In this document: positions 1-9,330 of the stretch, piece after piece
Layout: every line of letters begins with the position of its first letter
How positions within the stretch are numbered: position 1 is the first letter of the stretch
DNA from: Podaxis mareebaensis
Lineage: Eukaryota > Basidiomycota > Agaricomycetes > Agaricales > Agaricaceae
NCBI GenBank assembly: GCA_018524725.1
Contig: JAEUWP010000099.1
Location: forward strand, 1 to 21,740
Direction of reading: 5' to 3'
DNA length: 21,740 nt
Program-made: the position numbers and the translations under genes
The notes under the pieces: generated by a model
Told to the model about the DNA's origin: nothing
What the model saw: only the letters and a program-made list of their open reading frames with translations
Database searches by the model: none

Positions 1-3000
1 GTGCCAAGGTGTATTGGCTCATGGGGATGGCGGGCACCGGGAAGTCGACGATTGCGCAGTCACTGTGCGAGCTCCTGGAGCAGCGGCAGATGCTCGGGGC
101 GAGTTTCTTTTGCTCTCGAACCTCGGATAAAACCAGTAACCCATACCTCATCATCCCGGGTGCGGCATACTACCTTTCCAAGGGTTCGCCCACTGTCAAC
201 GCGGAGGTCGTGAAATCCCTCGAGAAGGACCCAGATTTGGTCGAGTTGAATGACTTGAAGGAGCAGTTCACAAAACTTATTGTTGAGCCGTTGCGGAATG
301 CTGTCGGCCGTGGGGTCAAACTTTACAAGGTTGTTGTCATCGATGCTCTCGACGAATGTACAAACCCCTACTTTGTCTCCGACCTCATCCGGCTCATCCT
401 CGGTTCCGCGCCGAGCCTCCCCCTCAAGTTCTTCCTCATCAGCAGACCCGACCCTTTGATCACCGCCGCCTTCAATTCCGTGGAGGCTCCTCATGACACT
501 TTGGTGCTTCACGACATTGAGGAGGACATAGTGGAAAGTGACATCCGAATGTTTGTGAAGGAATCACTGGCCGAGATCAAGAGATTCTGGAACCCTTATC
601 AGGAGGATGGATGGCCTCCGGACGGTGAATTGACCCAACTCGTCAAGGCCTCTGGGAAGCTTTTCATCTATCCATCTACAGCTGTGCGCTATATTCGAGA
701 TGGAAAGCTCAAATACAAACAGCGCCTCACTGCTTTAACAGAGCGTGTGTGGAGTCAACAACAAACCTCGACCATCGACGACCTCTATGGAGGCATTCTT
801 AAACGAGCATGTGATGAGCAGGAAGAGAGAGATTTACCTCTCATGCAGACCCTTGTTTCGTTTGTCATATTCCTCCGACATCCCTTATCCATCGATGCCC
901 TTTCCATGTTATCTGGGATACTGGACCCTGTCGCTTATCTGTCACCCCTCAGCTCCGTCATCCATGTTTCCCCTGAAGACAACGCCCCCGTCTCGCCTTT
1001 TCATGCGTCCTTCCCCGACTTCCTTGTAGACCCAAAACGCTGTCCACCAAATCAATTCTCCCCTTTCACTCCTCTCTGTCCCACCAGTGCCCATGCAGAC
1101 CTTGCACTCAAATGCTTGGAGCTCATGAACAGATCGCTCAGGTATAACATGTGCGATACTCCTGAAGAGTTGACCGTCTCGCATATGGACAGAAAGAACC
1201 CACCGGAAAATGCCAAGAAAATCCCCGAGGCACTCCAATACGCATGCGTTTACTGGGCGGTCCATTTGAGTGAGGGCAGGGACTCTGGCCAGCCAGCTCT
1301 CATCGGTGCTCTACGCGAGTTCCTGAATACCCACCTCCTTCACTGGATGGAGTGTCTGAGTGTGATCAACCAGCTGAAGACCGGAGTTTATTCCCTTCTC
1401 AGTGCAAGTGGTGCCCTCTCGGTAAGTATTGATTAGGAGAAGGTCAAACTCACGCGCTGACGCCATGGCAGGCTATCCAAACTACAGATGTTAAGCCTTT
1501 ACAATTACTCGCTGACGACGCCCGTCGATTCTTGCAGCTGGGTTTTGAGTGCATTGAGCAGAACTGCTTCGAGGTTTACCAGTCGGCATTCACGTGGATT
1601 CCTAAGAATTCGTTGGTGCGTCGGGTCTACGGTGCGCGGGTGAAGCAGAGGGCAAGGGTCATAGTAGGTCTACCTGACTCATGGGGACCGATGGAGCTCT
1701 GCATCAAAGGGAATTCATGGGTGCTCTCTGTCGCTTTGTCGCCCGATGGCACGCGGGTTGCGTCCGGATCGGAGGATGGGACAGTCAGGATTTGGAATGC
1801 GACAACGGGTGGGGTGGAAGCCAAGCTGGAGGGCCACATGGGTCCGGTGCGCTCTGTCGCTTTTTCGCCCGACGGCACGTGGGTTGTGTCCGGATCGGAT
1901 GATGGGACAGTCAGGATTTGGAATGCGACGACGGGTGGGGTGGAAGCCAAGCTGGAGGGCCGCACGGATTGGGTGCTCTCTGTCGCTTTTTCGCCCGACG
2001 GCACGCGGGTTGCGTCCGGATCGCATGATGGGACAGTCAGGATTTGGAATGCGACGACGGGTGGGGTGGAAGCCAAGCTGGAGGGTCACACAGGTTCGGT
2101 GGGCTCTGTCGCTTTTTCGCCCGACGGCACGCGGTTTGCGTCCGGATCGGAGGATGGGACAGTCAGGATTTGGAATGCGACAACGGGTGGGGTGGAAGCC
2201 AAGCTGGAGGGCCACATGGATTGGGTGCACTCCGTTGCTTTTTCGCCCGACGGCACGCGGGTTGCGTCCGGATCGGATGATGGGACAGTCAGGCTTTGGA
2301 ATGCGACGACGGGTGGGGTGGAAGCCAAGCTGGAGGGCCACACGGGTCCGGTGCGCTCTGTCGCTTTTTCGCCCGGCGGCACGCGGGTTGCGTCCGGATC
2401 GGATGATGGGACAGTCAGGATTTGGAATGCGACGACGGGTGGGGTGGAAGCCAAGCTGGAGGGCCACACGGGTCGGGTGCTCTCTGTCGCTTTTTCGCCC
2501 GACGGCACGCGGGTTGCATCCGGATCGGATGATGGGACAGCCAGGATTTGGAATGCGACGACGGGTGGGGTGGAAGCCAAGCTGGAGGGCCACACAGATT
2601 GGGTGCGCTCTGTCGCTTTTTCGCCTGACAGCACGCGGGTTGCATCCGGATCGGATGATGGAACAGTCAGGATTTGGAATGCGACGACGGGTGGGGTGGA
2701 AGCCAAGCTGGAGGGCCACACGGGTCCGGTGACATCTCTCACTTTTTCGCCTGACGGAATGTGGGTTGTGTTGTCACACTCTGGCTATACTGAGGTTTGG
2801 AGTTTGACTGCGGAACAGCCCCACATTCTGACCAATGACTCATATGATTTTGAACTCCAATCTCCTCTTTCCTTGTCTAAGGATCGCCACTGGGTGGTGG
2901 GTATATATTGTCACTGCTGGATTCCACCCTCTTATCAGGATACCAATTCATGTACATTTTTTACTGACAAAGCCTGTTTTGGATTTGGATCTGGCTCTCT

Positions 3001-3031
3001 AGTTATTCTGAATATATCCTCCACAGCATAG
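1..3031 (+). CDS. NACHT-WD40 repeat protein (fungal NLR/STAND), 5'-partial, two exons
   Basis: Two exons, 3-1421 and 1472-3031, join in phase 0 and give about 990 residues. The N-terminus, including any effector domain, lies upstream of the window. Numbering from Val at base 9, Walker A GMAGTGKST is at residues 6-14, Walker B VVVIDALDEC at about 108-117, and the sensor-like SRPDP at about 145-149. A helical NACHT-associated region (motif TAVRYI) follows, then a linker, then eight 42-residue WD40 repeats, a degenerate ninth and a C-terminal tail ending at TAG 3029-3031. In fungi this architecture belongs to STAND receptors of the HET-E/NWD type, where NTP-dependent oligomerisation follows ligand sensing by the WD40 propeller. 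A role in non-self recognition is inference from the family. No stop or frameshift is visible, and CpG content is high, unlike the flanking repeats. The last ~150 bp already lack CpG. Confidence 0.93.
1422..1471 (+). other. Spliceosomal intron (50 bp) of the NACHT-WD40 gene
   Basis: The intron starts GTAAGT and ends CAG, with a branch-point-like CTGAC at 1457-1461, 10 bases before the acceptor. Reading through it meets a TAG at 1434-1436. Removing it joins ...GALS to AIQTTDVK... in phase 0 and restores one reading frame through the WD40 domain. The 50-bp length is typical of basidiomycete introns. Confidence 0.9.
1703..2820 (+). repeat. WD40 repeat array: eight near-identical 126-bp units plus one degenerate unit
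   Basis: Units begin at 1703, 1829, 1955, 2081, 2207, 2333, 2459 and 2585, with a divergent ninth from 2711. Each encodes 42 residues with the invariant block WNATTGGVEAKLEG and the core SVAFSPDGTRVASGSDDGT. Third codon positions are also nearly identical, so the array has been homogenised recently. Differences cluster just after EGH (MGPVR, TDWVL, TGSVG, MDWVH, TGPVR, TGRVL, TDWVR, TGPVT) and at the SGS(E/D/H)DGT position. In known fungal NWD proteins such sites lie on the propeller face that contacts ligand. Confidence 0.93.
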
Positions 3032-3139
3032 ATATCAAGCTTATGTACTTTGATCATTGGCCAAATTAGCCTGTACTCTGTTGACAATAGTAGTTCAATA
3101 TCACAATATCATAGGCCTGGGTTGTGGTTGTTGGGGGTG

Positions 3140-3873
3140 TGTCAGGTTAGTAGAGGTGCTAGCAAAAGATTGCATCCTGCATGAACTGAACCAAAGGCCA
3201 CCTGAAACCAAATAAACAAGGGACAACAACAATAAAGCAGAGGAAATATACCACTATGGTGCAAGAGGCTTAGTCACCACTAGTTTTGGACAATGATAAT
3301 GGCAGCTCAGGATGACATGATTTTTCTTAGTCCTCTTGCCAAAACACTCAGATTTGTAACCTGAACAAAACCCTAAGACAGAATTTTCAGAAAGTCAAAA
3401 CTGGTGGAGCTACAATTTCAGACTATTTGGAAATTTTCTAGGCTACCATATATAGATGTATATACCTAAATTGGAAGGCCCCTAACTAATCCATTTGTCC
3501 ACCCATCTTTTCAGAAATATACCAGTATGATGCAAACTTGCATGAATAGAAGTCACAGACATGTCTTTGAGCTGACTTGGCATCCAGGCCAGTCTCATAA
3601 TGTAAACCCATTGGGTTTACTTAGAGCATATGACCTTATGTTCACACCTAAGTACTGTAAGCCTGATATATTGGGTGTACTATTTGGTATGGTATAAGGT
3701 TGGCTGTCCTAATGACAGCTGATAATGGGAGTATAAGGAGTATGTATTTGATGGATTGAGTAATCCATCAAGGCTGAAGACAAACAATGAAATTAAATGA
3801 TTAATTAATAAGGAGTGACTCAAAATAATGATGGAACAAGAAATAATATGACAGTAAGGGCCTAGCCCTTACA
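3140..3873 (-). repeat. LTR of element A (3' LTR in minus orientation)
   Basis: On the plus strand the segment runs from TGTCAGGT at 3140 to CCCTTACA at 3873. These ends match as inverted repeats at 6 of 8 bases and obey the TG...CA rule. A minus-strand polypurine tract lies directly next to it, as expected for a 3' LTR of an element transcribed leftward. A TATA-rich stretch (plus 3447-3471) could be its core promoter. I cannot see the partner LTR, so the ends are inferred from terminal motifs and the tract. It lies 109 bp after the stop of the NACHT-WD40 gene and has no CpG. The only sequence in the gap 3032-3139 is ordinary 3' flank. Confidence 0.6.
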
Positions 3874-3884
3874 CACCCCCCATT
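3874..3884 (-). other. Polypurine tract of element A
   Basis: Read on the minus strand this is aatggggggtg, immediately upstream of the TGTAAGGG start of the LTR. It fits the plus-strand primer position of an LTR retrotransposon. Confidence 0.55.
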
Positions 3885-4041
3885 GAGACCATAGAATACA
3901 GTCAAGAAAATTGAGACACAAGTGGCACAGCTACTTGTGGTAATGAGAGAGAGGTGGGGCACATATAATGCCCAGCCAGCAGGAAAGATTAGATGAGGTG
4001 ATGGGTCATCTCATTGAGGGTGCAAGCTATTGTTGACTTGT

Positions 4042-7000
4042 TCACAAAGGCGATGAGGATGAGTGCAAGTGGGAGGAGGCAATTGAAGATGATTCACTGA
4101 CAATGTCTTGGAACAATGGGGTGGAGGTGTTAGCCTCAGCCAGGAAGGTGATAGGTGGGAGGTCAGATGCAAGGGCAGAGGTATTGGCCTTGGTCATGGT
4201 TGCATCTGATGAGGGGTGCCCAGCAGTGACAGGGGTGATTACAGAGGTGTTGGCCTCTGTCATTTGGGTGTCCCCATCAAGAGCCACTTCTTTAGGGTTT
4301 GCAGATGCTGGCCTGGGTAGAGTCAGGGCAAGGGGGTGAGCCAGCAGTAGTTGGGATGGAGGTGGCTCCAGCAGGCATTGGGGGTATTTGCAATTCTGGA
4401 GGAGCTGAAAGAAGGGTGAGGCCCCTGCCAGTAGCCATCCTCAGGGAACAAAGTGCTCCCCTTTCATCTGTTGTGTATTCTTGTACTCAAAGTATAAGAA
4501 TCAGTTGATGTCATCCTGAGTGGGATGTCTCCATCCATCCCACTCAGGGATCACTGGTGGTTCATGGTATCAGTTGGGATAAGTGATCTGGCAGTTGTTA
4601 TGCTCATCATAGAGGTCATGGTGCAATTGATCACCATGATAGGTGTGGTTGAGCCACCACAACCTGAAAAGGTAGGAGTGGTCTACCCATGAGATGGGTA
4701 TACCATTACAGATGAGAACATGAGCCACATCATTGAGGCTCAGGTTGTGTAATACATATGAGGTCATTTCTAGGAGCCATATAGAATATATGGGCCCATT
4801 CTGGGGAACAAAGGCACATTCTGGAGGAATGTGACTATTATATAATGTGATGAGCTCATGGTAGAGGTGCAGGGTCACTACCAGTACTGTGAATAGTCAC
4901 ATGAATCTTTGGGCAGCACTTTTGTCATCAGGGCTCAATGTGCAGCCCAGACTATATCTGAAGATGCAGTGGTGGTGCACAAGTTTCCACTGTTCAAATG
5001 CAATGCCATTAAACATTGCAAGTGTCTGGGTTTCCATGTATCAGGAGATATTGACCTAAAAGGTCAATATTGAAAAGTTGTGGTCCAGAGGGCATTGGTA
5101 ATCCTTTTCCCTCATTTCACTTGAGGATGTTGTGTGTGCCATGGTCTTGTATGGTGTGTGGGATGGGTTCTAACCTGGTGGTGTACTCTTCCTGCATCCC
5201 AGGTGCTAAAAATTTGGGGTTGTAACCTCAAGGTTCAGTATGAATTCCATAGTGTCATCATGATGCTCTGGAAGAGTTGAGGAGGCAATGTGATACAGTT
5301 CTTAAAGCAAGAAATATGCTTCAAACCTGCTGTGGATGTTGATGTGGCAGTTGTTCATGAACTGCCATAACTGGATTACTTGTCTCAGGGTCATAGGTAG
5401 ACCCTGACCTGTGATATGGTGGACTGTGCCCTTCTTGTCATTGTGAATGAACTCCCTACCTTGGAGTTCAGTGTTTGCAGCAAGTCAGGCATTCATACCA
5501 GTTTATTTGCTGGCAGTAGTAGACATTGTGTGACAACATTCTGCACATGAAGTTGTCACACTCTTGAATGCTGGGTTCAGTGCCCCAGAGTCCCCAGAAG
5601 TTGGGGACTCTACCTCTGCAGCTGATGAGGTCTGATACATCAGCACAGTTGTCATTATTTGATGACAGCACCTTTGATTTGCTCTTGTTTTTCTTATGAC
5701 AATTCTTTGTGGAATCATCATCATTGCTCAAGTATTCCAGTCCTGATAATCATTTGTCTGGGTTGTCTGGGCTGTACCAGATGAACTCATAATGTAGTCA
5801 GATTTCAGGCTCTGGGGGGAGATTTCCTGGTGGGCATACCAGGATTGGTTGGCTGAAGGAGAGTCCCTCAAATAGGGACTCTAATGGAATAATGCCACTT
5901 GAGGTCTGTTTTGTTGACCTCAAGGGAATTGTTTGAGGAGGTTTTGTCATGGGAACATTGATGTCCCCAGACAGTACCTCCTTGATGTATGGTAAGGTGA
6001 TGTTGGCTGGCAGTGGTGGTGGCTGACATGAAGATGAAGCAGTCAGTGGAGGTGAAGGTTGGTGACATTGGTGAGGTAATGGTTTTACCTTGTTACTGGT
6101 GTGAGATGTTGGTGTTGTGGGGATTTGTGGGGTGCTAGGCACCCCCTGTTGAGATGATGTTGTTGATTGAAATGTCACATGCTGTTTTGTGGGCTGTTCT
6201 TTGTCTTGGTCTGACTTCTTGTTTAGTTGTTGTTGCAGGTTTGAGACCTGCCTCTGTAGTAGACTGTTTCATCCTTCAAGCATGATGAAACAATCTTGCA
6301 AACTGTGGAGCTTTGTTAAAAGCTCCTCAATAATGGTGTTACTTTGAGCTGGTACTTAGTTTGGTTATCAGGTCTATAGGTAGACCTGCCTTGTTGAGTT
6401 GATTCATCAGCTCTTGGACATATTGGTTGTCCTTGAGTTCTACATCTACAGCTCTTTGCTTTCCTCAGGCTTTTGAGGAAAGGGTGGGCTGTGCTGACTC
6501 AGTTGGTTTCTGTTTGCCCTTGTCCTTAGAGGACAAGGGTACTGGGGAGTTCTTTGTTCTACTCCTTCCTTGAGTTGAGGCAACTGAGGATGATTGAGAT
6601 GGAGGAGCATTGTTCCTCCCTATGTTGGTTGCCAGTGATGATGTCAGGGCCAGTGTTGTTGGTTGTGGTGTTGTGGCTGGTCAATCTTGGGTTGGCAGTG
6701 ACAGTTGCAGTTGCAGTGGGGGTGGTGGCACTTGCTGAATTAGCATGGTGGTGGGTTGTTAATATGGTGGATATGGCACCAATGGAAGAGGATAGGGTCC
6801 ATACAGTTGAGTGAAACTGTACATGTGTGGAGGAGGCAGATAGAATGCAGGGTATGGGTAGCCCTGCATGAAAGGTTGGGGTGGTGGAAGTATCACATTT
6901 AGATGTGATGGTTCCATTTGGCTGTGTCCTTGTGGTATGGAACCCACAAGGTTGGATAGCAATGCTTGATGGGCAGCTAGTTGTTGCCCATCATATAGAT

Positions 7001-7157
7001 GCATTGGGGTCAGGTTGGATGATATGTCCATGGCCCTCCCCCCTTTGAGGCCCATTGGAGGGCCTCCAGATTGTGCAGAGTGGCTTGTGTCACCCTGCAC
7101 CAGTGGGTGTTGCTGTTGCTGGATGTGCTGGGTTTGTTGGTGCTGTTGGGGGTCCAT
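4042..7157 (-). pseudogene. Unrecognised Pro/Gln-rich ORF downstream of pol in element A, decayed
   Basis: A likely start is the ATG at 7157-7155 (minus), in an ACCATGG context, about 150 bp past the chromodomain. The reading frame is then followed through several frameshifts and stops to about 4042. The order of regions is: a Gln/Pro-rich and Tyr/Pro-rich N-terminus (7157-6760), a Ser/Thr/Lys-rich linker with GKQRAVDVELKDNQY (about 6470-6400), a Pro-rich stretch (6178-5798), a Cys-rich patch with the motif WGLWGTEP (about 5731-5468), a helical block (QLWQFMNNCHINIHSRFEAY, about 5400-5310), another folded-looking block (4878-4570) and a Ser/Thr-rich tail. I do not recognise the family. An intact version would be roughly 1,000 residues. 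It occupies the env position of a chromovirus, but no signal peptide or membrane segment is evident. Confidence 0.5.
4050..4290 (-). repeat. Three diverged coding repeats with EANTS/KANTS motif
   Basis: On the minus strand, MTEANTSVITP, MTKANTSALAS and LAEANTSTPLF follow one another at about 23-25-residue spacing. The DNA counterpart is a repeated gaggtgttggcct-like unit at about 4125, 4180 and 4245. It forms the Ser/Thr-rich tail of the post-pol ORF. Confidence 0.55.
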
Positions 7158-7307
7158 GGTGGTGGTGTTGAAGGGAGAGTGAGTTAAAGTTATTTGTTCT
7201 GTCTCTGTGTTCCCAAACATTGGGAACATGATCCTCAGGGTCAAGTGTCCAAAATTGGACACCATCAATTTTTCCATGGATAGTCATTGACTGATCTGTG
7301 GTAGCTG

Positions 7308-7838
7308 TCAGATTGACTTAGCACCTTTCAGCTCTAGATACCAATCTAGAGTTGCTAGGTCTTTACAATGGCTATACAGCTCCTAGGTTGTATCACCTAG
7401 ACTCCAGTGTACCTGGAACTCTGCCTTGCCATTGTTTTTGAAACAATGACTGATGATTTTGTCAATGAACCATTCATGTTTGTTGTCTATGCCAAAGTTG
7501 TAGGGTTCTGGTTTATTTCAGCTAGGGAATAGTGCATCATCCAATGCATTATAGGGCCAGAGCAATGATATGTGGAACATTGGGTGTATTCAATGTTCCT
7601 GTAGGGCTGGTGGTAGCTTGAGATGGTAGTTAGATGTCTCAGGTTTGGCTTCCAGGACCTTAAAGGGTCCAATGAACTTTGGGTAGAGCTTACAAGCTCT
7701 GCCTTTTGGTAGGTTTAGGTTTTTGGTGGAGAGGAATACCAGATCTCTGGCTTTAATGTCAGGTTCAGGTCCTCTCCTTTTGTTTGCCTAGTGGGTTTGA
7801 AAAACCCACACTTCTATGATGGTGTCATGAGCAGACAC
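7308..7838 (-). pseudogene. Ty3/gypsy (chromovirus) pol C-terminus: integrase GPY/F module and chromodomain
   Basis: Reading leftward from 7838, the frame contains the integrase C-terminal segment DLVFLSTKNLNLPKGRA, then the GPY/F-type motif FIGPFKVLEAKPETSNY, then HPMFHISLL. A chromodomain follows with EWFIDKII, then VHWSLGDTT and LYSHCKDLATLDWYLEL. The chromodomain normally guides integration to heterochromatin. Three in-frame stops interrupt it: TGA after ALQEH, TGA after LFPS, and TAG where TTWEP would be expected. The first two fit Arg CGA to TGA at a CpG. The frame ends at TGA (plus 7310-7308). Everything upstream in pol (protease, RT, RNase H, integrase core) is missing because sequence B begins at 7839. 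The family call is firm. Exact boundaries are not. Confidence 0.85.
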
Positions 7839-8881
7839 TGTTATGGCCTAAACTGTTTTCAGTAATGAAAGCAGTATCTAGGTTATAATATAATTGAGTT
7901 TTACAGTTAGAATAACAGACTGTGAACCCACACTAGAAGAAGCCTCAGCACCTCACAAGGGTCAACCAAGTAGTATAGTCTAGGCACCTAGATCAGGAAA
8001 ACTGTACTGACTAGATGCATCCATATGCCATTGATTCAGTATCATCACTGAAGTCAGGATTATATTATTGAGGACTATTCATCAATAACATCCTTGTGAG
8101 GATCCTTTCTTGCACAAGTGACACTAGGAATTATCTCATTCAGTAGTATGCTTAGCTGCCACTATGTACCAAAGACCTAGATCAGCTATGACCTCAGCAG
8201 ATGAAATCCAAGTCAGAAGTGAGACTACCCAACTAAGGGATTGATGCATCATCTCAGAAGAAGTGATTCATTGAACTTGTGAGATGCCAAAACCATGTGA
8301 CTCATTAACAGTCAGTGATTCAAATCAGTGTAGTGAGAAACACAGAGAATGAAGATTCATAATACTACTGAGTCAGGAGTGATAAATGGTATTACACATA
8401 TAATAGATTTGGTCAGCAGAAGCTGATAATTATCATATGCATGTACTTTACCAGTTCACATGTCCAGTAGAAACACATATGTGTCCACTATCAGAACACT
8501 CTATTGGATAGAGAACAATGTAGATTATAAATTATATGACTCTGTACTTGTATGCATAATCCTTTGTTGAGTCAGAATATTGTAACATTAGATTGTAATC
8601 ATTCCTTAACCTATAATATAAAATCCCCTTGATGACATGAGGAAAAGCAAGGGAATTCCTGCTGAACTTTGCTTAGAGGGTTGTTGTATACTCAACAATC
8701 ACTGAAGTGATAGTTAAGCATTTATAGGAGTTTTCTTCAGTCAACATGACCTACTAGCAAGAGCCAGAACAAAGACCCAGTAGTTCCCCCAGAAGTTTCC
8801 ATAAGTTGAGAATCTGAAGTTAGCTTTAACAGGGTTACCTAGGAGTACATTGCAGCTGTGTATTGCTGGTCAGAGCACTCA
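7839..8881 (+). repeat. Putative LTR of element B
   Basis: The segment starts TGTTATGGCC exactly where the pol reading of element A stops, and may end ...CACTCA at 8881, directly before TTGGTATGAGTCAG, a weak match to the initiator-Met tRNA primer-binding consensus TGGTATCAGAGC. A TATA box (TATAATATAAAA, 8612-8623) lies about 260 bp from the proposed end, where a plus-strand LTR promoter should sit. There is no CpG and no long ORF. No second copy or target duplication is visible in the window, so the 3' boundary is weak. An alternative end is ...GAAACA near 9192. Confidence 0.35.
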
Positions 8882-9330
8882 TTGGTATGAGTCAGTATAT
8901 TTCTAGTAGTAGCAAGGGATTACTCTTGCTACCTTTGATTCTTTGGTACTTGTGTATCATAGTGATGCTACATCAGAGACTTGTCAACTTAGAACAAACA
9001 GTCTAGTCCAGCTTTGAACTAGGAAATTGCTGAGACCACCTCACAACAACATCTAGAAGTCCTTGCATTCAGCAAAGATAGCACCAAGCACACATTCCCT
9101 CACTCCTTCACAACTCTTGTTACTCCTTTAACATTCCTAGCTAGTGTTTCAATCTCACATCACTTTATTATCTCTTTCATTTCTGAAACAGAGTCCCCCA
9201 TGAACTTGTTAGGGTGCAGCTTTTGGTAATACTATTTTATATTTTGTTTCACAGTACCCCTATTATCTGTTATATTCTATAGTAATCCATTTGCTGCCCC
9301 ATCATCTGGAGCCCACCACAAGGGGGAGTT
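8882..9330 (+). other. Noncoding leader-like sequence between LTR B and element C
   Basis: No ORF of note. It holds one 8-bp inverted repeat (8909-8916/8925-8932) and ends in a purine run AAGGGGGAG (9320-9328) just before the 5' LTR of C. If C inserted here, the sequence continues at 18805. Confidence 0.4.
9326..9330 (+). repeat. Target-site duplication, left copy (GAGTT)
   Basis: GAGTT directly precedes the TGTTATGG start of the left LTR of C and is matched by GAGTT directly after the right LTR at 18800-18804. Five bases is the usual duplication for Ty3/gypsy and copia integration. Confidence 0.7.

Larger units (their letters stand above)
3602..7809. repeat. Dense field of perfect short inverted repeats (hairpins) across element A
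   Basis: I find 27 perfect inverted repeats with arms of 8 bp or more and loops of 1-17 bases. Left/right arm starts (arm length): 3602/3612 (9), 3748/3762 (10), 3854/3865 (8), 4515/4536 (13), 4616/4632 (8), 5048/5061 (10), 5345/5360 (8), 5385/5400 (8), 5448/5463 (8), 5528/5552 (10), 5587/5602 (10), 5860/5874 (9), 5898/5916 (9), 6265/6284 (9), 6307/6319 (8), 6369/6381 (8), 6459/6474 (9), 6517/6530 (10), 6845/6862 (8), 6928/6944 (8), 6967/6985 (9), 7208/7220 (9), 7245/7255 (8), 7332/7344 (8), 7430/7441 (8), 7574/7591 (9), 7791/7802 (8). At least ten more have 7-bp arms, for example 4684/4694, 6129/6139 and 7685/7694. They lie in LTR and coding sequence alike. Confidence 0.85.

Noticed and set aside
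1627..2742. Long open frames on both strands across the WD40 array
   Set aside because: They are shadows of a 126-bp repeat (a multiple of three) whose real frame encodes WD40 units. The other frames repeat Arg/Pro-rich nonsense with the same period.
6700..7150. GTT/GGT-rich low-complexity runs as a microsatellite or telomere-like repeat
   Set aside because: On the minus strand they encode the Gln/Pro/Thr-rich part of the post-pol ORF. The runs are short and irregular.
7839..9330. A CRISPR-like or satellite array
   Set aside because: No regularly spaced direct repeats are present. The sequence is single-copy within the window.
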